From positions 1 through 64,000 of the forward strand of contig NZ_JAHZST010000006.1 of NCBI RefSeq assembly GCF_019457885.1: DNA of 64,000 nt, read 5' to 3'. Shown here piece by piece: positions 7,958 through 16,731 of this stretch. A program made the translations under genes and the position numbers. Origin of the DNA: Shewanella nanhaiensis. Its GTDB lineage: Bacteria; Pseudomonadota; Gammaproteobacteria; Enterobacterales; Shewanellaceae. The notes under the pieces were generated by a model. The model had not been told where the DNA came from, ran no database searches, and saw nothing but the letters and a program-made list of their open reading frames with translations. Numbering within the stretch: the first letter of the stretch is position 1; the number at the start of each line of letters is the position of its first letter.

Positions 7958-10594
7958 ATGATGACAATAAGAAACAGGAAGAAGTTTGGCTTCAATGCCT
8001 TGAGCTTTGCTGTATCAATGGCGCTAGCTGGAACACTCGGATCCTCTGCGGCATCGGCTGCAGATGATAAAGATAAATTGGAAGATGTTGAAAAGATTGC
8101 GGTGGTAGGCTCTCGTGCCACACCAAGATCCATCGGTGACTCAACAGTTCCTATCGACATTATCAGTGGTGATGATATTCGCAAGTCTGGTAACTCAGAT
8201 ATGCTGGAAATATTAAAAGGTGCAGTCCCTTCACTTAACGTGCACTCAAATCCAATCAGTGATGCAGCAAGTTTAGTCAGACCTGCGAACTTACGTGGTT
8301 TATCAGCCGATAGTACTCTTATCCTACTTAATGGTAAGCGTCGTCACCGCTCCTCTGTGATCGCCTTCCTAGGTGGTGGTATTAACGATGGTGCTCATGG
8401 CCCTGATATCTCAGTTATTCCAAGTATTGCCCTTAAGCAGGTGGAAGTACTTCGCGATGGGGCTGCAGCTCAATACGGTTCAGATGCGATTGCCGGTGTG
8501 ATGAACTTTGTACTTAAAGACAATGCTGAAGGCGGCTCTTTAGAGGTGAAAACCGGCGAGTACTATGAAGGTGATGGTGCAACAACTGAAGTGTCTGGCA
8601 ACATTGGTATGCCACTAACAGAAGATGGCTTTGTTAACTTGAGCTTCCAGTATAAAAATGCCGATCCAACCAGCCGTAGTGTACAGCGCCCCGATGCGCA
8701 AGCATTTGCAGATGCTGGGCTAGATGTGGCCAATCCTGCTCAGATCTGGGGCTCTCCTGAGATCAAAGATGATATCACCCTGTTTGCAAACTTAGGCTTA
8801 GATCTCGATGATCATTCAGAGGCTTACCTTTTTGGTAACTACTCGGAGCGAGACGTTAAAGGTGGCTTCTATTACCGTAACCCCCATAACCGCCCTGGTG
8901 TTTACTCAAATGATGACGGTGCAACACTGTTAGTTGGGGACTTAACTCCTGGTCCAGTTGGACAGGTCAACGATGGGCTTGGTTTAGGCGATGGCATTGA
9001 TTGTCCTGTTATCAATATCACTTCTGCAGATGTTACTCAGCAGCAAGACTATATTGATAATGTTCAGAATAACCCTAACTGTTTTGCTTTCAATGAGATG
9101 AATGGGTTAGCTGGAGGTTTTACTCCTAATTTTGGCGGTAATATTGTCGATACCTCTCTTGTTGCCGGCACTAAAGGTGAATTCCAGATGGAGTTCCTTG
9201 AAGGCATTTTATATGACTTTAGTGGTTCATATGGCAGCAACGAGTCTAGCTATAAAATTGTCAATACCTTAAATGCGTCCATGGGGCCTGACTCGCCACG
9301 TGATTTTAATCCAGGCAAATACATTCAGACTGAGTGGAACTTTAATGCCGATTTTGTCAAATATGTCGATTGGGGCTTATCTGATGACGTGAGTATCGCG
9401 ACGGGCCTAGAGTGGCATGATGAAACCTTTGAAGTGGTTGCTGGTGATGAGGCTTCATTTAAAGTTGGCCCACTATTCTCACAAGGTTTTGGTATCGGCT
9501 CTAACGGTTTTCCTGGTTTTCAGCCATCAGCAGCTGGTGAATATACCCGTAAGAACAAAGCGATATACCTAGATACCAGCATGCCTATTCTTGATAGTTT
9601 AGTGGCTGAGTTTGCCGTGAGATATGAAGATTATGATTCGTTCGGCTCAACGGTCAATTATAAACTGGCGGCTAACTGGAACATTATCGATGAGCTTGCG
9701 GTTCGTGGCTCCTTTAATACAGGTTTCCGTGCGCCAACAGTTGGTCAAGCGAATGTGAGTAATGTACAAACTAACCTATCTGGTGGTGTATTGGTTGACT
9801 CGGCACTATTGCCGCCGACTAACCCTATCTCTGCACAGCTTGGTGGTACAGAGCTCACGCCTGAAGAGTCAAAAAGTTTCACTTTTGGTACGGTTTATAC
9901 TCAGGGAGATTTCTTCTTAACAGTTGATTACTACAACATTAAGGTTGACGACCGTATTAGCCAATCTGAGAAGATTGAGTTAACCGATGCTGATAAGGCA
10001 ACCTTGAAAGCGGCGGGCGTACCTAATGTTGATGGTCTGTCGCAGGTGAGTTTCTTTACCAATGATTTTGATACCACCACTCAAGGTGTTGATATTGTTG
10101 CTAACTACTCTGCTGAGTTGTTTGCGGGCGATTCAACCTTTGCGCTGGCCTATAACTGGAATAAAACGGAAGTTGACAGATACACAGATATTACTGGTGA
10201 CTTTAAAGTTTCTCGCCTAGAGAACGATCTGCCAAACCACCGTGCTACCTTCACTTGGGGACAGAGCTGGGATCAGTTTAACCTGTTTACCCGTGTGAAC
10301 TATTTCGGTGAGTATCAAGGTGTGCATGTTGATTACGATGCTACGATCAATACAGGTGAAGCAGCGGTGACTGTAGATATGGAGCTGAGCTACTTTATCA
10401 ATGACTCCTTCAGTGTTGCTCTGGGTGCGCAAAACTTGTTTGACCAAGATGCCACTGAGATCGACTTTACTCCTGCGGGAGCTGCTGAGTGTGGCGGTTG
10501 TACCAATAACCAATGGGGTGGTATCTATTACGAGACATCGCCATTTGGCTTTAACGGTGGTTACTACTACCTTAAAGGCACCTACACCTTCTAA
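7958..10594 (+). CDS. TonB-dependent outer-membrane receptor
   Basis: The 878-residue receptor has a signal peptide (about 1-35, cleaved near ASA-ADDK). A short region 'EKIAVVGSRATPRSIGDS' resembles a TonB box. The plug domain covers about 55-185 ('PANLRGLSADSTLILLNGKRRHR', 'VEVLRDGAAAQYGSDAIAGVMNFVLK'). A long beta-barrel ends in aromatic 'YYYLKGTYTF'. It should import a large or scarce substrate in an energy-dependent way. The plug motifs match the group with DRGLxxDxTLVLLNGKR, common in Alteromonadales, often of unknown or glycan/peptide substrate. It stands alone between two terminators, and nothing nearby shows the substrate. A tandem ATG at 7961 could be the start. Confidence 0.9.
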   Translation: MMTIRNRKKFGFNALSFAVSMALAGTLGSSAASAADDKDKLEDVEKIAVVGSRATPRSIGDSTVPIDIISGDDIRKSGNSDMLEILKGAVPSLNVHSNPISDAASLVRPANLRGLSADSTLILLNGKRRHRSSVIAFLGGGINDGAHGPDISVIPSIALKQVEVLRDGAAAQYGSDAIAGVMNFVLKDNAEGGSLEVKTGEYYEGDGATTEVSGNIGMPLTEDGFVNLSFQYKNADPTSRSVQRPDAQAFADAGLDVANPAQIWGSPEIKDDITLFANLGLDLDDHSEAYLFGNYSERDVKGGFYYRNPHNRPGVYSNDDGATLLVGDLTPGPVGQVNDGLGLGDGIDCPVINITSADVTQQQDYIDNVQNNPNCFAFNEMNGLAGGFTPNFGGNIVDTSLVAGTKGEFQMEFLEGILYDFSGSYGSNESSYKIVNTLNASMGPDSPRDFNPGKYIQTEWNFNADFVKYVDWGLSDDVSIATGLEWHDETFEVVAGDEASFKVGPLFSQGFGIGSNGFPGFQPSAAGEYTRKNKAIYLDTSMPILDSLVAEFAVRYEDYDSFGSTVNYKLAANWNIIDELAVRGSFNTGFRAPTVGQANVSNVQTNLSGGVLVDSALLPPTNPISAQLGGTELTPEESKSFTFGTVYTQGDFFLTVDYYNIKVDDRISQSEKIELTDADKATLKAAGVPNVDGLSQVSFFTNDFDTTTQGVDIVANYSAELFAGDSTFALAYNWNKTEVDRYTDITGDFKVSRLENDLPNHRATFTWGQSWDQFNLFTRVNYFGEYQGVHVDYDATINTGEAAVTVDMELSYFINDSFSVALGAQNLFDQDATEIDFTPAGAAECGGCTNNQWGGIYYETSPFGFNGGYYYLKGTYTF

Positions 10595-10618
10595 CTTTTT
10601 TATTATGGTTAGTTAATC

Positions 10619-10654
10619 GTTTAGCTAAGAGTTTAGCTAAGAGTTTAGTTAAGT
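10619..10654. repeat. Short tandem repeat, three 12-bp units
   Basis: GTTTAGCTAAGA is repeated at 10619 and 10631, then GTTTAGTTAAGT at 10643, just after the receptor stop and before its terminator. Confidence 0.7.
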
Positions 10655-10664
10655 GATAAGTCAG

Positions 10665-10690
10665 AGCCCGAACCAATGTTCGGGCTTTTT
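10665..10690 (+). terminator. Rho-independent terminator of the TonB receptor
   Basis: A perfect 9-bp stem AGCCCGAAC / GTTCGGGCT with a CAAT loop, followed by TTTT. Confidence 0.9.
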
Positions 10691-10810
10691 ACTTCCATCG
10701 TTTGACGCTAATGCTATTCATTAAACTTACTTGCAAACACTAGGTGCAACTTTTACCATCCAACTAACTTTTAAAGAGGCGTTTAGCGCTCTTTTATTCG
10801 GGAGAGCACC

Positions 10811-11425
10811 ATGAGTTTTACTGCTTGGCTGGGATTACTGGCTATCTGTTGTTTAGGGGCTATGTCACCAGGCCCAAGTTTGGCCATGGTTGTCAGGCAT
10901 ACTTTAGGTGGCGGTAGAGGCAAAGGAATAATCTGCGCTTGGGCGCACTCTATTGGAATAGGTATCTATGCGCTAGTGACACTATTAGGTCTGGCAGTTG
11001 TACTTAAGCAAGCGCCCATGGTGTTTAATGGCATTGCCATCATAGGTGCTCTTTATCTTGCTTGGATGGGCGTTCAAGCCTTGAGATCCAAAGGCGGGAT
11101 GTCAGATAAGCTAGCCGCAGGTGAAAACACCAGTGCATTAGAAGCTGCCCGCGACGGTATTGCTATTTCACTTTTTAACCCTAAAATCATGCTGTTCTTT
11201 TTGGCGCTGTTTAGTCAGTTTGTGATGGTTGCTGATAACTTAGTTGGTCAGTCACTGATTGTATTAACTCCCCTCGTGGTAGACGGGCTTTGGTATACCA
11301 TTATCGCCTTAGTATTGTCCCATCAATCTGTATTGCCTAAGCTGAGGTCGAAGGCGGCATTGATCGATAAGTTATCCGGGGTTGTGTTGATCTTGCTTGC
11401 GGTGCGGGTATTGGTGACTATTTAG
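10811..11425 (+). CDS. LysE/RhtB-family amino-acid exporter
   Basis: The 204-residue inner-membrane protein has about six hydrophobic segments. The N-terminal signature 'GAMSPGPSLAMVVRHTLGGGRGKG' (residues 17-40) is typical of LysE/RhtB transporters, which export amino acids or homoserine lactone-like compounds by proton exchange. 'LFNPKIMLFFLALFSQFV' in the middle is also a family motif. GGGAGAG precedes the ATG. It is monocistronic, with a terminator after the stop. The substrate cannot be read from the sequence. Confidence 0.9.
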   Translation: MSFTAWLGLLAICCLGAMSPGPSLAMVVRHTLGGGRGKGIICAWAHSIGIGIYALVTLLGLAVVLKQAPMVFNGIAIIGALYLAWMGVQALRSKGGMSDKLAAGENTSALEAARDGIAISLFNPKIMLFFLALFSQFVMVADNLVGQSLIVLTPLVVDGLWYTIIALVLSHQSVLPKLRSKAALIDKLSGVVLILLAVRVLVTI

Positions 11426-11437
11426 TTGTAAGTTTCG

Positions 11438-11461
11438 AGTTGCGAGCGTTAACTCGCAACT
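11438..11461 (+). terminator. Terminator after the LysE-family gene
   Basis: Stem AGTTGCGAG (11438-11446) pairs with CTCGCAACT (11453-11461), followed by TTCTTAG. Confidence 0.6.
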
Positions 11462-11498
11462 TTCTTAGCTCTGCCTAGAGTTCGCAGCTCAAAAGGTT

Positions 11499-11828
11499 TT
11501 AGCTTTTGAAAACTTGCACTGCGTCATCTTGAGCAGGCTCTTCTGCAGGCTCAGAGTGAGAGACTGGTGGGTGCTTGATATGATCATCTAAGTTGTCGTT
11601 GAGCATCGCTTTGTACTCATTAACGAACCACTCAAGGGCATTCTCTTTCTCAGCAGCTAGATCGGCAGACTTTAGTGCGGCTTCAAAGGCGTTAAAGCGC
11701 GAGGCGGCAAAACGTAATGCGGTACCGACTTTGCTAACATCTTGCTCTTTAGCGCTTAGCTCATTGGCTAGGGCAATAAATTGATCGGCTAACTGAAAAA
11801 TGGTGGTCTCTTTACCTGCTTCTGACAT
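11499..11828 (-). CDS. DUF3144 family protein
   Basis: The 109-residue cytoplasmic protein is mostly helical. The stretch 'FQLADQFIALANEL ... VGTALRFAASRFNAFEAALKS ... WFVNEYKAMLNDNLDDHI' is the pattern of the DUF3144 family, small proteobacterial proteins of unknown function. The last 20 residues are acidic and low in complexity (SEPAEEPAQDDAVQ), longer than in some members. It faces the LysE-family gene tail to tail and seems to be transcribed alone. Confidence 0.8.
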   Translation of the reverse strand: MSEAGKETTIFQLADQFIALANELSAKEQDVSKVGTALRFAASRFNAFEAALKSADLAAEKENALEWFVNEYKAMLNDNLDDHIKHPPVSHSEPAEEPAQDDAVQVFKS

Positions 11829-11912
11829 GGTGCCTCTCTGTTTACACTCGGGTTAATATTTTTGGTTTAATATGGATTTTAACTTAATTTAGCCTTGAAG
11901 AAACCATAGGGT

Positions 11913-12470
11913 TTAACTATTGGGATCTTTATCGATGACGACACTGCCGTCGCGAGAATCATAACTGATGCTTAGGTTGAGATTATCTCTGTAGTCAAAG
12001 CGGCACTGGTTTGGCGAGATATAGTTCGCCTTATAGTCCGTTTCATCAGTTGATGTGCTGTTTGATACACTAGGCTCGTTACCAGCAAAGATGGTTTCCC
12101 ATACTGAGATACAATCCTCGACATTATCTAGCTGGGGGGATGCTTCATCATCGGTGAAATAGTGTTGAGCGGGCCAGCCAATAGCATTAAAGTCCATCTC
12201 TCCCTCCTCGCCGTCACCAAAGGTAGGGAGGTTTTCTGCGGGGCCAGAGCCCACACGCACAGCCCAAACACTCCTTGCCAGGTTGATCCCAGATTTAAAT
12301 GCGCCACCCGTACCAGCGACGGTTGAAACATGAGCATCTTCAGAGAGATTAATAAATTTTGGTAGGGCGACCACTGAGAGGATCCCGAGTATAATGATCA
12401 CCACAACAAGCTCTATCAAAGTAAAGCCTGCGTTTTTGGTTAATGCTCTGGATGGAGAGTGGTAATGCAT
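11913..12470 (-). CDS. Type IV prepilin-like protein (MSHA pilin type), orphan
   Basis: The 185-residue prepilin has a short basic leader (MHYHSPSRALTKNAG), cleavage after Gly15, then the canonical 'FTLIELVVVIIILGIL' helix with Glu at +5 and 'SVVALPKFINLSEDA', as in MshA/MshB pilins. The globular part carries a Cys pair (DCISVW and QCRFDY) that could form the D-region disulfide. It would be processed by PilD and join a pilus or pseudopilus. No assembly genes are nearby, so it is an orphan pilin divergent from ung; a minor pilin is possible. Confidence 0.85.
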   Translation of the reverse strand: MHYHSPSRALTKNAGFTLIELVVVIIILGILSVVALPKFINLSEDAHVSTVAGTGGAFKSGINLARSVWAVRVGSGPAENLPTFGDGEEGEMDFNAIGWPAQHYFTDDEASPQLDNVEDCISVWETIFAGNEPSVSNSTSTDETDYKANYISPNQCRFDYRDNLNLSISYDSRDGSVVIDKDPNS

Positions 12471-12587
12471 TTTTAAATAAGCCCTGTGAAATCTAATCTG
12501 GGATTATATCACTTTTTTGAGGCTCGCATTATGGTTTGCGGGTCTTATACCAATCTGTATTACCTAAAGATGGATGATGAGGAAAGT

Positions 12588-13256
12588 ATGACACGAGTAA
12601 AAGATTGGGATAGTTTTCTTGCCGCAGAGAGGGAGCAAGACTACTATAAGGCACTGCAAGCTTTTGTCTCGACAGAGCGTGCAAATGGAAAAGCTGTATT
12701 TCCCCCTGAAGATGAGGTGTTCACGGCCTTTAACCTGACCCCACTCGATAAGGTCAGAGTGGTGATTATAGGCCAAGACCCCTATCACGGGCCAGATCAG
12801 GCTCATGGTCTCTGTTTTTCGGTTAAGCATGGTATTAAAACGCCGCCCTCTTTGGTGAATATGTATAAAGAGCTAGCGGCCGATATTCCTGGTTTTACAA
12901 CTCCAGAGCATGGCCATCTCTCCGATTGGGCTGAGCAGGGGGTCTTGATGCTTAATACTGTGTTGACGGTAGAGCAAGGCAGGGCACATTCACATGCAAA
13001 ATCAGGTTGGGAAACCTTTACTGGACATGCGATGGAGCTGTTAAACCAACAAACATCTCCTATTATCTTTATTTTATGGGGCGCTCACGCCATTAAAAAA
13101 GGCAAAGCTATCACAGGCAAGCAGCATCATATCTTATCTGGTCCACATCCATCTCCTTTATCCGCGTACCGAGGTTTTTTTGGCTGTCAGCACTTTTCGA
13201 AAACCAATGAGATCTTAACCTCGCTTGGAACCCCTGAGATCAATTGGCAGGTTTAG
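12588..13256 (+). CDS. ung: Uracil-DNA glycosylase (family 1)
   Basis: The 222-residue enzyme removes uracil from DNA to start base-excision repair. It has the water-activating motif '[18 protein letters not shown]', the uracil-binding 'MLNTVLTV', and the DNA-intercalation motif '[14 protein letters not shown]'. I chose ATG 12588 ([10 protein letters not shown]) because GAGGAAAG precedes it and known Ung proteins begin there; the longer frame from 12486 adds 34 residues with no homology-like content. A terminator follows. Confidence 0.95.
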   Translation: MTRVKDWDSFLAAEREQDYYKALQAFVSTERANGKAVFPPEDEVFTAFNLTPLDKVRVVIIGQDPYHGPDQAHGLCFSVKHGIKTPPSLVNMYKELAADIPGFTTPEHGHLSDWAEQGVLMLNTVLTVEQGRAHSHAKSGWETFTGHAMELLNQQTSPIIFILWGAHAIKKGKAITGKQHHILSGPHPSPLSAYRGFFGCQHFSKTNEILTSLGTPEINWQV

Positions 13257-13267
13257 TGGTCTGATAG

Positions 13268-13292
13268 AAAAGGAGCCCTATGGCTCCTTTTT
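13268..13292 (+). terminator. Terminator of ung
   Basis: AAAAGGAGCC (13268-13277), loop CTAT, GGCTCCTTTT (13282-13291). The A/T flanks let it work in both directions. Confidence 0.85.
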
Positions 13293-13342
13293 ATATTTGG
13301 ATATTTGGATATTTGAATACTTTTTTATATTTGGATATTTGG
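13291..13342. repeat. 18-bp direct repeat between convergent genes
   Basis: TTATATTTGGATATTTGG occurs at 13291-13308 and 13325-13342, with a partial unit between. It overlaps the T-tail of the ung terminator and may be a local slippage product. Confidence 0.6.
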
Positions 13343-13348
13343 TTGCTG

Positions 13349-13828
13349 TTACTGCTCTTTGGCTAAGCGATAATACTCCGCAAGCTCACCTGTGATGCGT
13401 TGTCCCTCTTTGTCTAACATAAAGAGTTGATTCTCTCCTACCTGATATTGGTTACCGGATTGATCGCTTCCGTTAGCATGCAGAGTGATTGCTGCGCCCG
13501 CTTCATTCCATTTAAGTTTGCCCGTCTCAATAAAGCGTTTACTGCTTTTTCCCAGATAGATAGTGACAAGCTTGTAGGTGTTGTCATAGTAGAGGATAAG
13601 CTCTGTTTTAATCCCTTCACAGCTGGCACAAGGGGTGATGCCTGAATAACGACCGTTCCAGTCTAGCGAATTTTGGCTATTATCTTCGACGGCAATCACG
13701 GGCGTCACTTCTTCGCTTTTTACACTCTCCTTGATGGGCTTAGGAGCAGATTTACTGTCGGTCAAATCTGAGCAGGCTAAAATGGTTAAAGCCAAAAGAG
13801 GTAGTGTAATTAATTGTAATTTCATCAT
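13349..13828 (-). CDS. nlpE: NlpE-like lipoprotein
   Basis: The 159-residue predicted lipoprotein has a signal peptide ending in the lipobox LTILAC. A low-complexity linker is followed by an NlpE N-terminal-type barrel: 'WNGRYSGITPCASCEGIKTELILYYDNTYKL'. The CxxC pair is the family hallmark. In E. coli NlpE signals surface contact and copper or lipoprotein stress to Cpx. The C-terminal OB-fold domain of the E. coli protein is absent, as in many short homologues. AAGGA fits the second of the two tandem ATGs (13825) best. No Cpx genes are nearby. Confidence 0.8.
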   Translation of the reverse strand: MMKLQLITLPLLALTILACSDLTDSKSAPKPIKESVKSEEVTPVIAVEDNSQNSLDWNGRYSGITPCASCEGIKTELILYYDNTYKLVTIYLGKSSKRFIETGKLKWNEAGAAITLHANGSDQSGNQYQVGENQLFMLDKEGQRITGELAEYYRLAKEQ

Positions 13829-13963
13829 TATCCTTATGAAGCCATTTAGCAGAAAAGATTAAAGCAATAATCTAATGCTAGACTGTTTTAAGCCACTGGT
13901 TTTCTGTAAATGTCATATAATTTATTGGTAGCAGCATACCTCAAAAACGGGAGGATAACAGAA

Positions 13964-14752
13964 ATGAGTTTAAAGATAGCTTGTATAGTCGTTTTGATGC
14001 TTGGTTGGTTCGCTCCTCCTGTATTTGGAGTCGATGAGAAAAAGACACTGAACATTGTCTCCACCAACTACCCGCCTTTTTATAGTGACAGTTACCGCAG
14101 AAATGGTGCGGTAGGTTATATTGTTGCAACCGCCTTTGGGCGCCGCGGTTATCATGTCTCCCATAAGTTTTACCCTTTTACCCGTGCTACCTTGCTGGTT
14201 AAAACGGGTAAAGCAGATGGCATAGTTGGGCTCTGGTATCGCAAAGAGCGTGAAGAGTGGGCGGAGTATTCGCAACCTATAGTGCCGTTAAATATCGTAC
14301 TCTATAAACGAAAAGACAGGGATATCAGCTATGAGCAGCTCTCCGATCTGCGAGGATTACGTATAGGGATAGGTCGAGGGTATGCTAATCCTGTTGCCTT
14401 TACTCAGGCTAAGCTGTTTACTGAAGAGTCCAGCTCGGATGCGTTGAATATGAAGAAGCTGTTTCTTGGGCGTGTCGATCTGGTGTTGATCGGTCGAGAG
14501 CTTGCCCGTTATCTTATACGAACAGGCCCAGATGACTATGCTGATGCCTTTGAGGAGGTAGGGATGTCATTGAGTACTGAAGTGTTCCATTTTGGGGCGT
14601 CTAAGCAGATCCCAGGTTACCAACACTTAATCAAGGAGTTTAATTTGGGGCTAGAGAGTATGAGACGAGATGGCACCTTAGATAAGGTGCTCAAAGAGTA
14701 TAAGATCACCTCAAATATTGAGTCTGCACCACTCAAAGTTAACGCACGCTAA
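13964..14752 (+). CDS. Periplasmic solute-binding protein, SBP family 3-like
   Basis: The 262-residue product has a signal peptide (MSLKIACIVVLMLGWFAPPVFG) and a two-lobed binding fold: 'LNIVSTNYPPFYSDS', 'TLLVKTGKADGIVGLWYRKERE', 'SDLRGLRIGIGRGYANP', 'GRVDLVLIGRELARYLI', ending 'LESMRRDGTLDKVLKEY'. Such free-standing proteins in Shewanella resemble amino-acid-binding proteins but often have no ABC partner. None is adjacent, so it may serve sensing or an enzyme role. I chose ATG 13964 because GGGAGG precedes it; an upstream ATG at 13910 gives no signal peptide at the N-terminus. Its 3' end overlaps the convergent fau gene by 4 bp. Confidence 0.8.
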   Translation: MSLKIACIVVLMLGWFAPPVFGVDEKKTLNIVSTNYPPFYSDSYRRNGAVGYIVATAFGRRGYHVSHKFYPFTRATLLVKTGKADGIVGLWYRKEREEWAEYSQPIVPLNIVLYKRKDRDISYEQLSDLRGLRIGIGRGYANPVAFTQAKLFTEESSSDALNMKKLFLGRVDLVLIGRELARYLIRTGPDDYADAFEEVGMSLSTEVFHFGASKQIPGYQHLIKEFNLGLESMRRDGTLDKVLKEYKITSNIESAPLKVNAR

Positions 14753-15372
14753 AACTTCCATATCTTAGTGGGGGTGATAATCATTGGTAGAGGGATATCC
14801 CAATACTCGCAGGGTAAACTGTCGACTTGCTGACAATCGTGGGCATAACCAATAGGAAGTGGCGACCCCATTCGCTCCCAATTCACCAGTGTTCTGTCAT
14901 AAAAACCACCCCCCATCCCCATACGATTTCCTACATCATCGAATGCCACCAAAGGAGTGATTATCACATCTAATTGGTGGGGCTGAATCATCTGAGTGAT
15001 ATCCAGTTTAGGCTCCCAAATCTTAAGGGAGTTTTGTACCAAGCTGGTGTTTGGTCTATAGGCTAAAAAAAGCAGGTTGCCTCGGCTAAAAGGGTGAAGT
15101 CTTGGTAGATAAACCTCGATACCATTTTGCCATAAGATCTCAATTAAAGGCTGGGTGTCCAGCTCGCCATCATTGGTTAGATAGAGGGCTAGACGTTTTA
15201 CCTTGAGCTTCTCAAGTTGAGCAAGCATATGTGCACAGGCTTGTTGACCAAAACAAGCTTGTTGCTCAGGGGAGATATTGCGTCTGGCTGCGCGAATATT
15301 GGCTCTTATCTCACTGCGTTTAATGTTCGCTGAACTGGTCATCTTTTGTGAGGGAGTGGTTCCTTGATGCAA
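14749..15372 (-). CDS. fau: 5-formyltetrahydrofolate cyclo-ligase
   Basis: The 207-residue enzyme (ygfA/MTHFS) converts 5-formyl-THF with ATP to 5,10-methenyl-THF. The N-terminal 'RSEIRANIRAARRNISPEQQ' and the phosphate/ATP site 'GNRMGMGGGFYDRTL' are diagnostic, and 'VDVIITPLVAFD'-like text precedes the latter (LDVIITPLVAFDDVG). The start is uncertain: TTG 15372 has AAAGG 8 bases upstream, while ATG 15342 (MTSSANIKRSE) fits known homologues better. In many proteobacteria this gene follows 6S RNA directly; here 6S RNA is about 7.5 kb away. It connects to the folate/glycine chemistry of the gcv genes further on. Confidence 0.93.
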   Translation of the reverse strand: MHQGTTPSQKMTSSANIKRSEIRANIRAARRNISPEQQACFGQQACAHMLAQLEKLKVKRLALYLTNDGELDTQPLIEILWQNGIEVYLPRLHPFSRGNLLFLAYRPNTSLVQNSLKIWEPKLDITQMIQPHQLDVIITPLVAFDDVGNRMGMGGGFYDRTLVNWERMGSPLPIGYAHDCQQVDSLPCEYWDIPLPMIITPTKIWKF

Positions 15373-15547
15373 AGTGGTCGCCTTTTTCTAATGCTACTTA
15401 ACCAGCTTAACACTACCCATCCATTTGGATAAAGGTAATGGCGCGTTTGTTTAATTGAATTAAGCCTTAAAAAATAGATGAGATCATCTGCATCCACTCA
15501 GAGATCTTGTTCGTATAAGTGGTAGTTATTAATTAAGAGAGCTATTT

Positions 15548-16144
15548 ATGAAAACCACTTTTGCTATGCTAATTTTATTCATCACCCTACTAAGCTCAAC
15601 TTCGGCCTCTGCGCAATGGGCACTAGAGTCAAACTCAGCTGAGTTGAACTTTTTATCGACCAAGGTGTTGATGAATAAACAGAGCATTACTGAAATTTCA
15701 GGCTTTAATACACTATCGGGCAGTGTTTCTGATGATGGGAGATTCATGTTAACGGTTCAGCTTGAGAGTGTGAATACTCAAGTACCAATTCGAGATCAAC
15801 GTCTGCGTGATTGGGTATTTCAGGTGGAGAAATACAGCAGAGCCGAAATTTCAGGTCAGATATCCAAAGCTGAGCTGAAGGCGTTAGTGGTGGGTAAGCC
15901 TATGGGAATTACTCAAGAATTTATATTGAAAACACATGGGAAATCGCTGCCATTAAAGGCTGAACTACAGTTAGTGGAGAGTGCCGATGGGGCACTTCAT
16001 GTTTCCACTCTTACGCCTATTTTGCTTGATGTAAAGCAGCTGGATATGAACCTTGGAGTTGAGAAACTCATTGAGGTGATGGGCTTAGCATCCATTAACC
16101 AACAGATCCCAATTACATTTAATGGCACCTTCACTGAGCGTTAA
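15548..16144 (+). CDS. YceI-like periplasmic protein
   Basis: The 198-residue product has a signal peptide (to SASA-QWAL). The mature part opens with the YceI pattern 'WALESNSAELNFLSTKVLMNKQSITEISGFNTLSGSVSDDG', then 'VPIRDQRLRDWVF'. YceI proteins are lipocalin-like barrels that bind polyisoprenoids; their role is mostly unknown. It is 50 bp upstream of an ECF sigma gene on the same strand, and such pairs often share regulation. Confidence 0.7.
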   Translation: MKTTFAMLILFITLLSSTSASAQWALESNSAELNFLSTKVLMNKQSITEISGFNTLSGSVSDDGRFMLTVQLESVNTQVPIRDQRLRDWVFQVEKYSRAEISGQISKAELKALVVGKPMGITQEFILKTHGKSLPLKAELQLVESADGALHVSTLTPILLDVKQLDMNLGVEKLIEVMGLASINQQIPITFNGTFTER

Positions 16145-16194
16145 TGGGTCGATAACTGGTCTCATTTAAAAGAGATATTAAGAGAGCACTGTAA

Positions 16195-16731
16195 TTGAAC
16201 GAAACTGATGAGATGTTATTAGCGCGAACGGCGATGGGAGATAGAGAAGCATTTAAGTCTCTATACTTGAGTCTTTCACCTAAGATTTTCCCTGTATTAA
16301 TGCAGCTGATGCACGATCGACAGTTAGCTGAAGATCTGCTTCAAGACACTTTTGTGAGGATCTGGGAGCAAGCCTCCCGCTACGATCTGAATAAAAGTGG
16401 AGCTTATACCTGGAGCTACACTATTGCCCGTCACCTGGCACTGGACAACCTGAGGCGCAGCTCGAAACGTCGAACAGAGCAGTTTACGGGAGCAGAGATT
16501 GAACTTGAAGTGATGGAGAGCAAGATGTTTTCATCCAGTAGTCATACCCAAGGCAAAGTCGATAACTGTTTATCCCAACTTAAAGGTGATCAGCGCCAAG
16601 CTGTGATCTTGAGTTACTGTTATGGTTATGAGCAGCGAGAGCTTGTGGGTGTCCTGTCACACCCGCTAGGAACCATCAAGTCCTGGTTAAGGCGTGGAAT
16701 GGAGTTTATGCAACAATGCGTATCCCACTAA
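16195..16731 (+). CDS. ECF-type RNA polymerase sigma factor
   Basis: The 178-residue protein has a sigma-70 region 2 ('LLARTAMGDREAFKSLYLSLSPKI', 'AEDLLQDTFVRIWEQASRYD', 'AYTWSYTIARHLALDNLRR') and region 4 ('CLSQLKGDQRQAVILSYCYGYEQRELV', 'PLGTIKSWLRRGMEFMQQC'). It should direct RNA polymerase to envelope- or stress-type promoters. The start is TTG at 16195 with AAGAGAG upstream. It overlaps the next gene by 16 bp, a common arrangement for a cognate anti-sigma factor. Confidence 0.9.
   Translation: MNETDEMLLARTAMGDREAFKSLYLSLSPKIFPVLMQLMHDRQLAEDLLQDTFVRIWEQASRYDLNKSGAYTWSYTIARHLALDNLRRSSKRRTEQFTGAEIELEVMESKMFSSSSHTQGKVDNCLSQLKGDQRQAVILSYCYGYEQRELVGVLSHPLGTIKSWLRRGMEFMQQCVSH

Noticed and set aside
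12486..12587. Extended N-terminus of uracil-DNA glycosylase
   Set aside because: No ribosome site, not family-like, and the ATG at 12588 has GAGGAAAG at good spacing.
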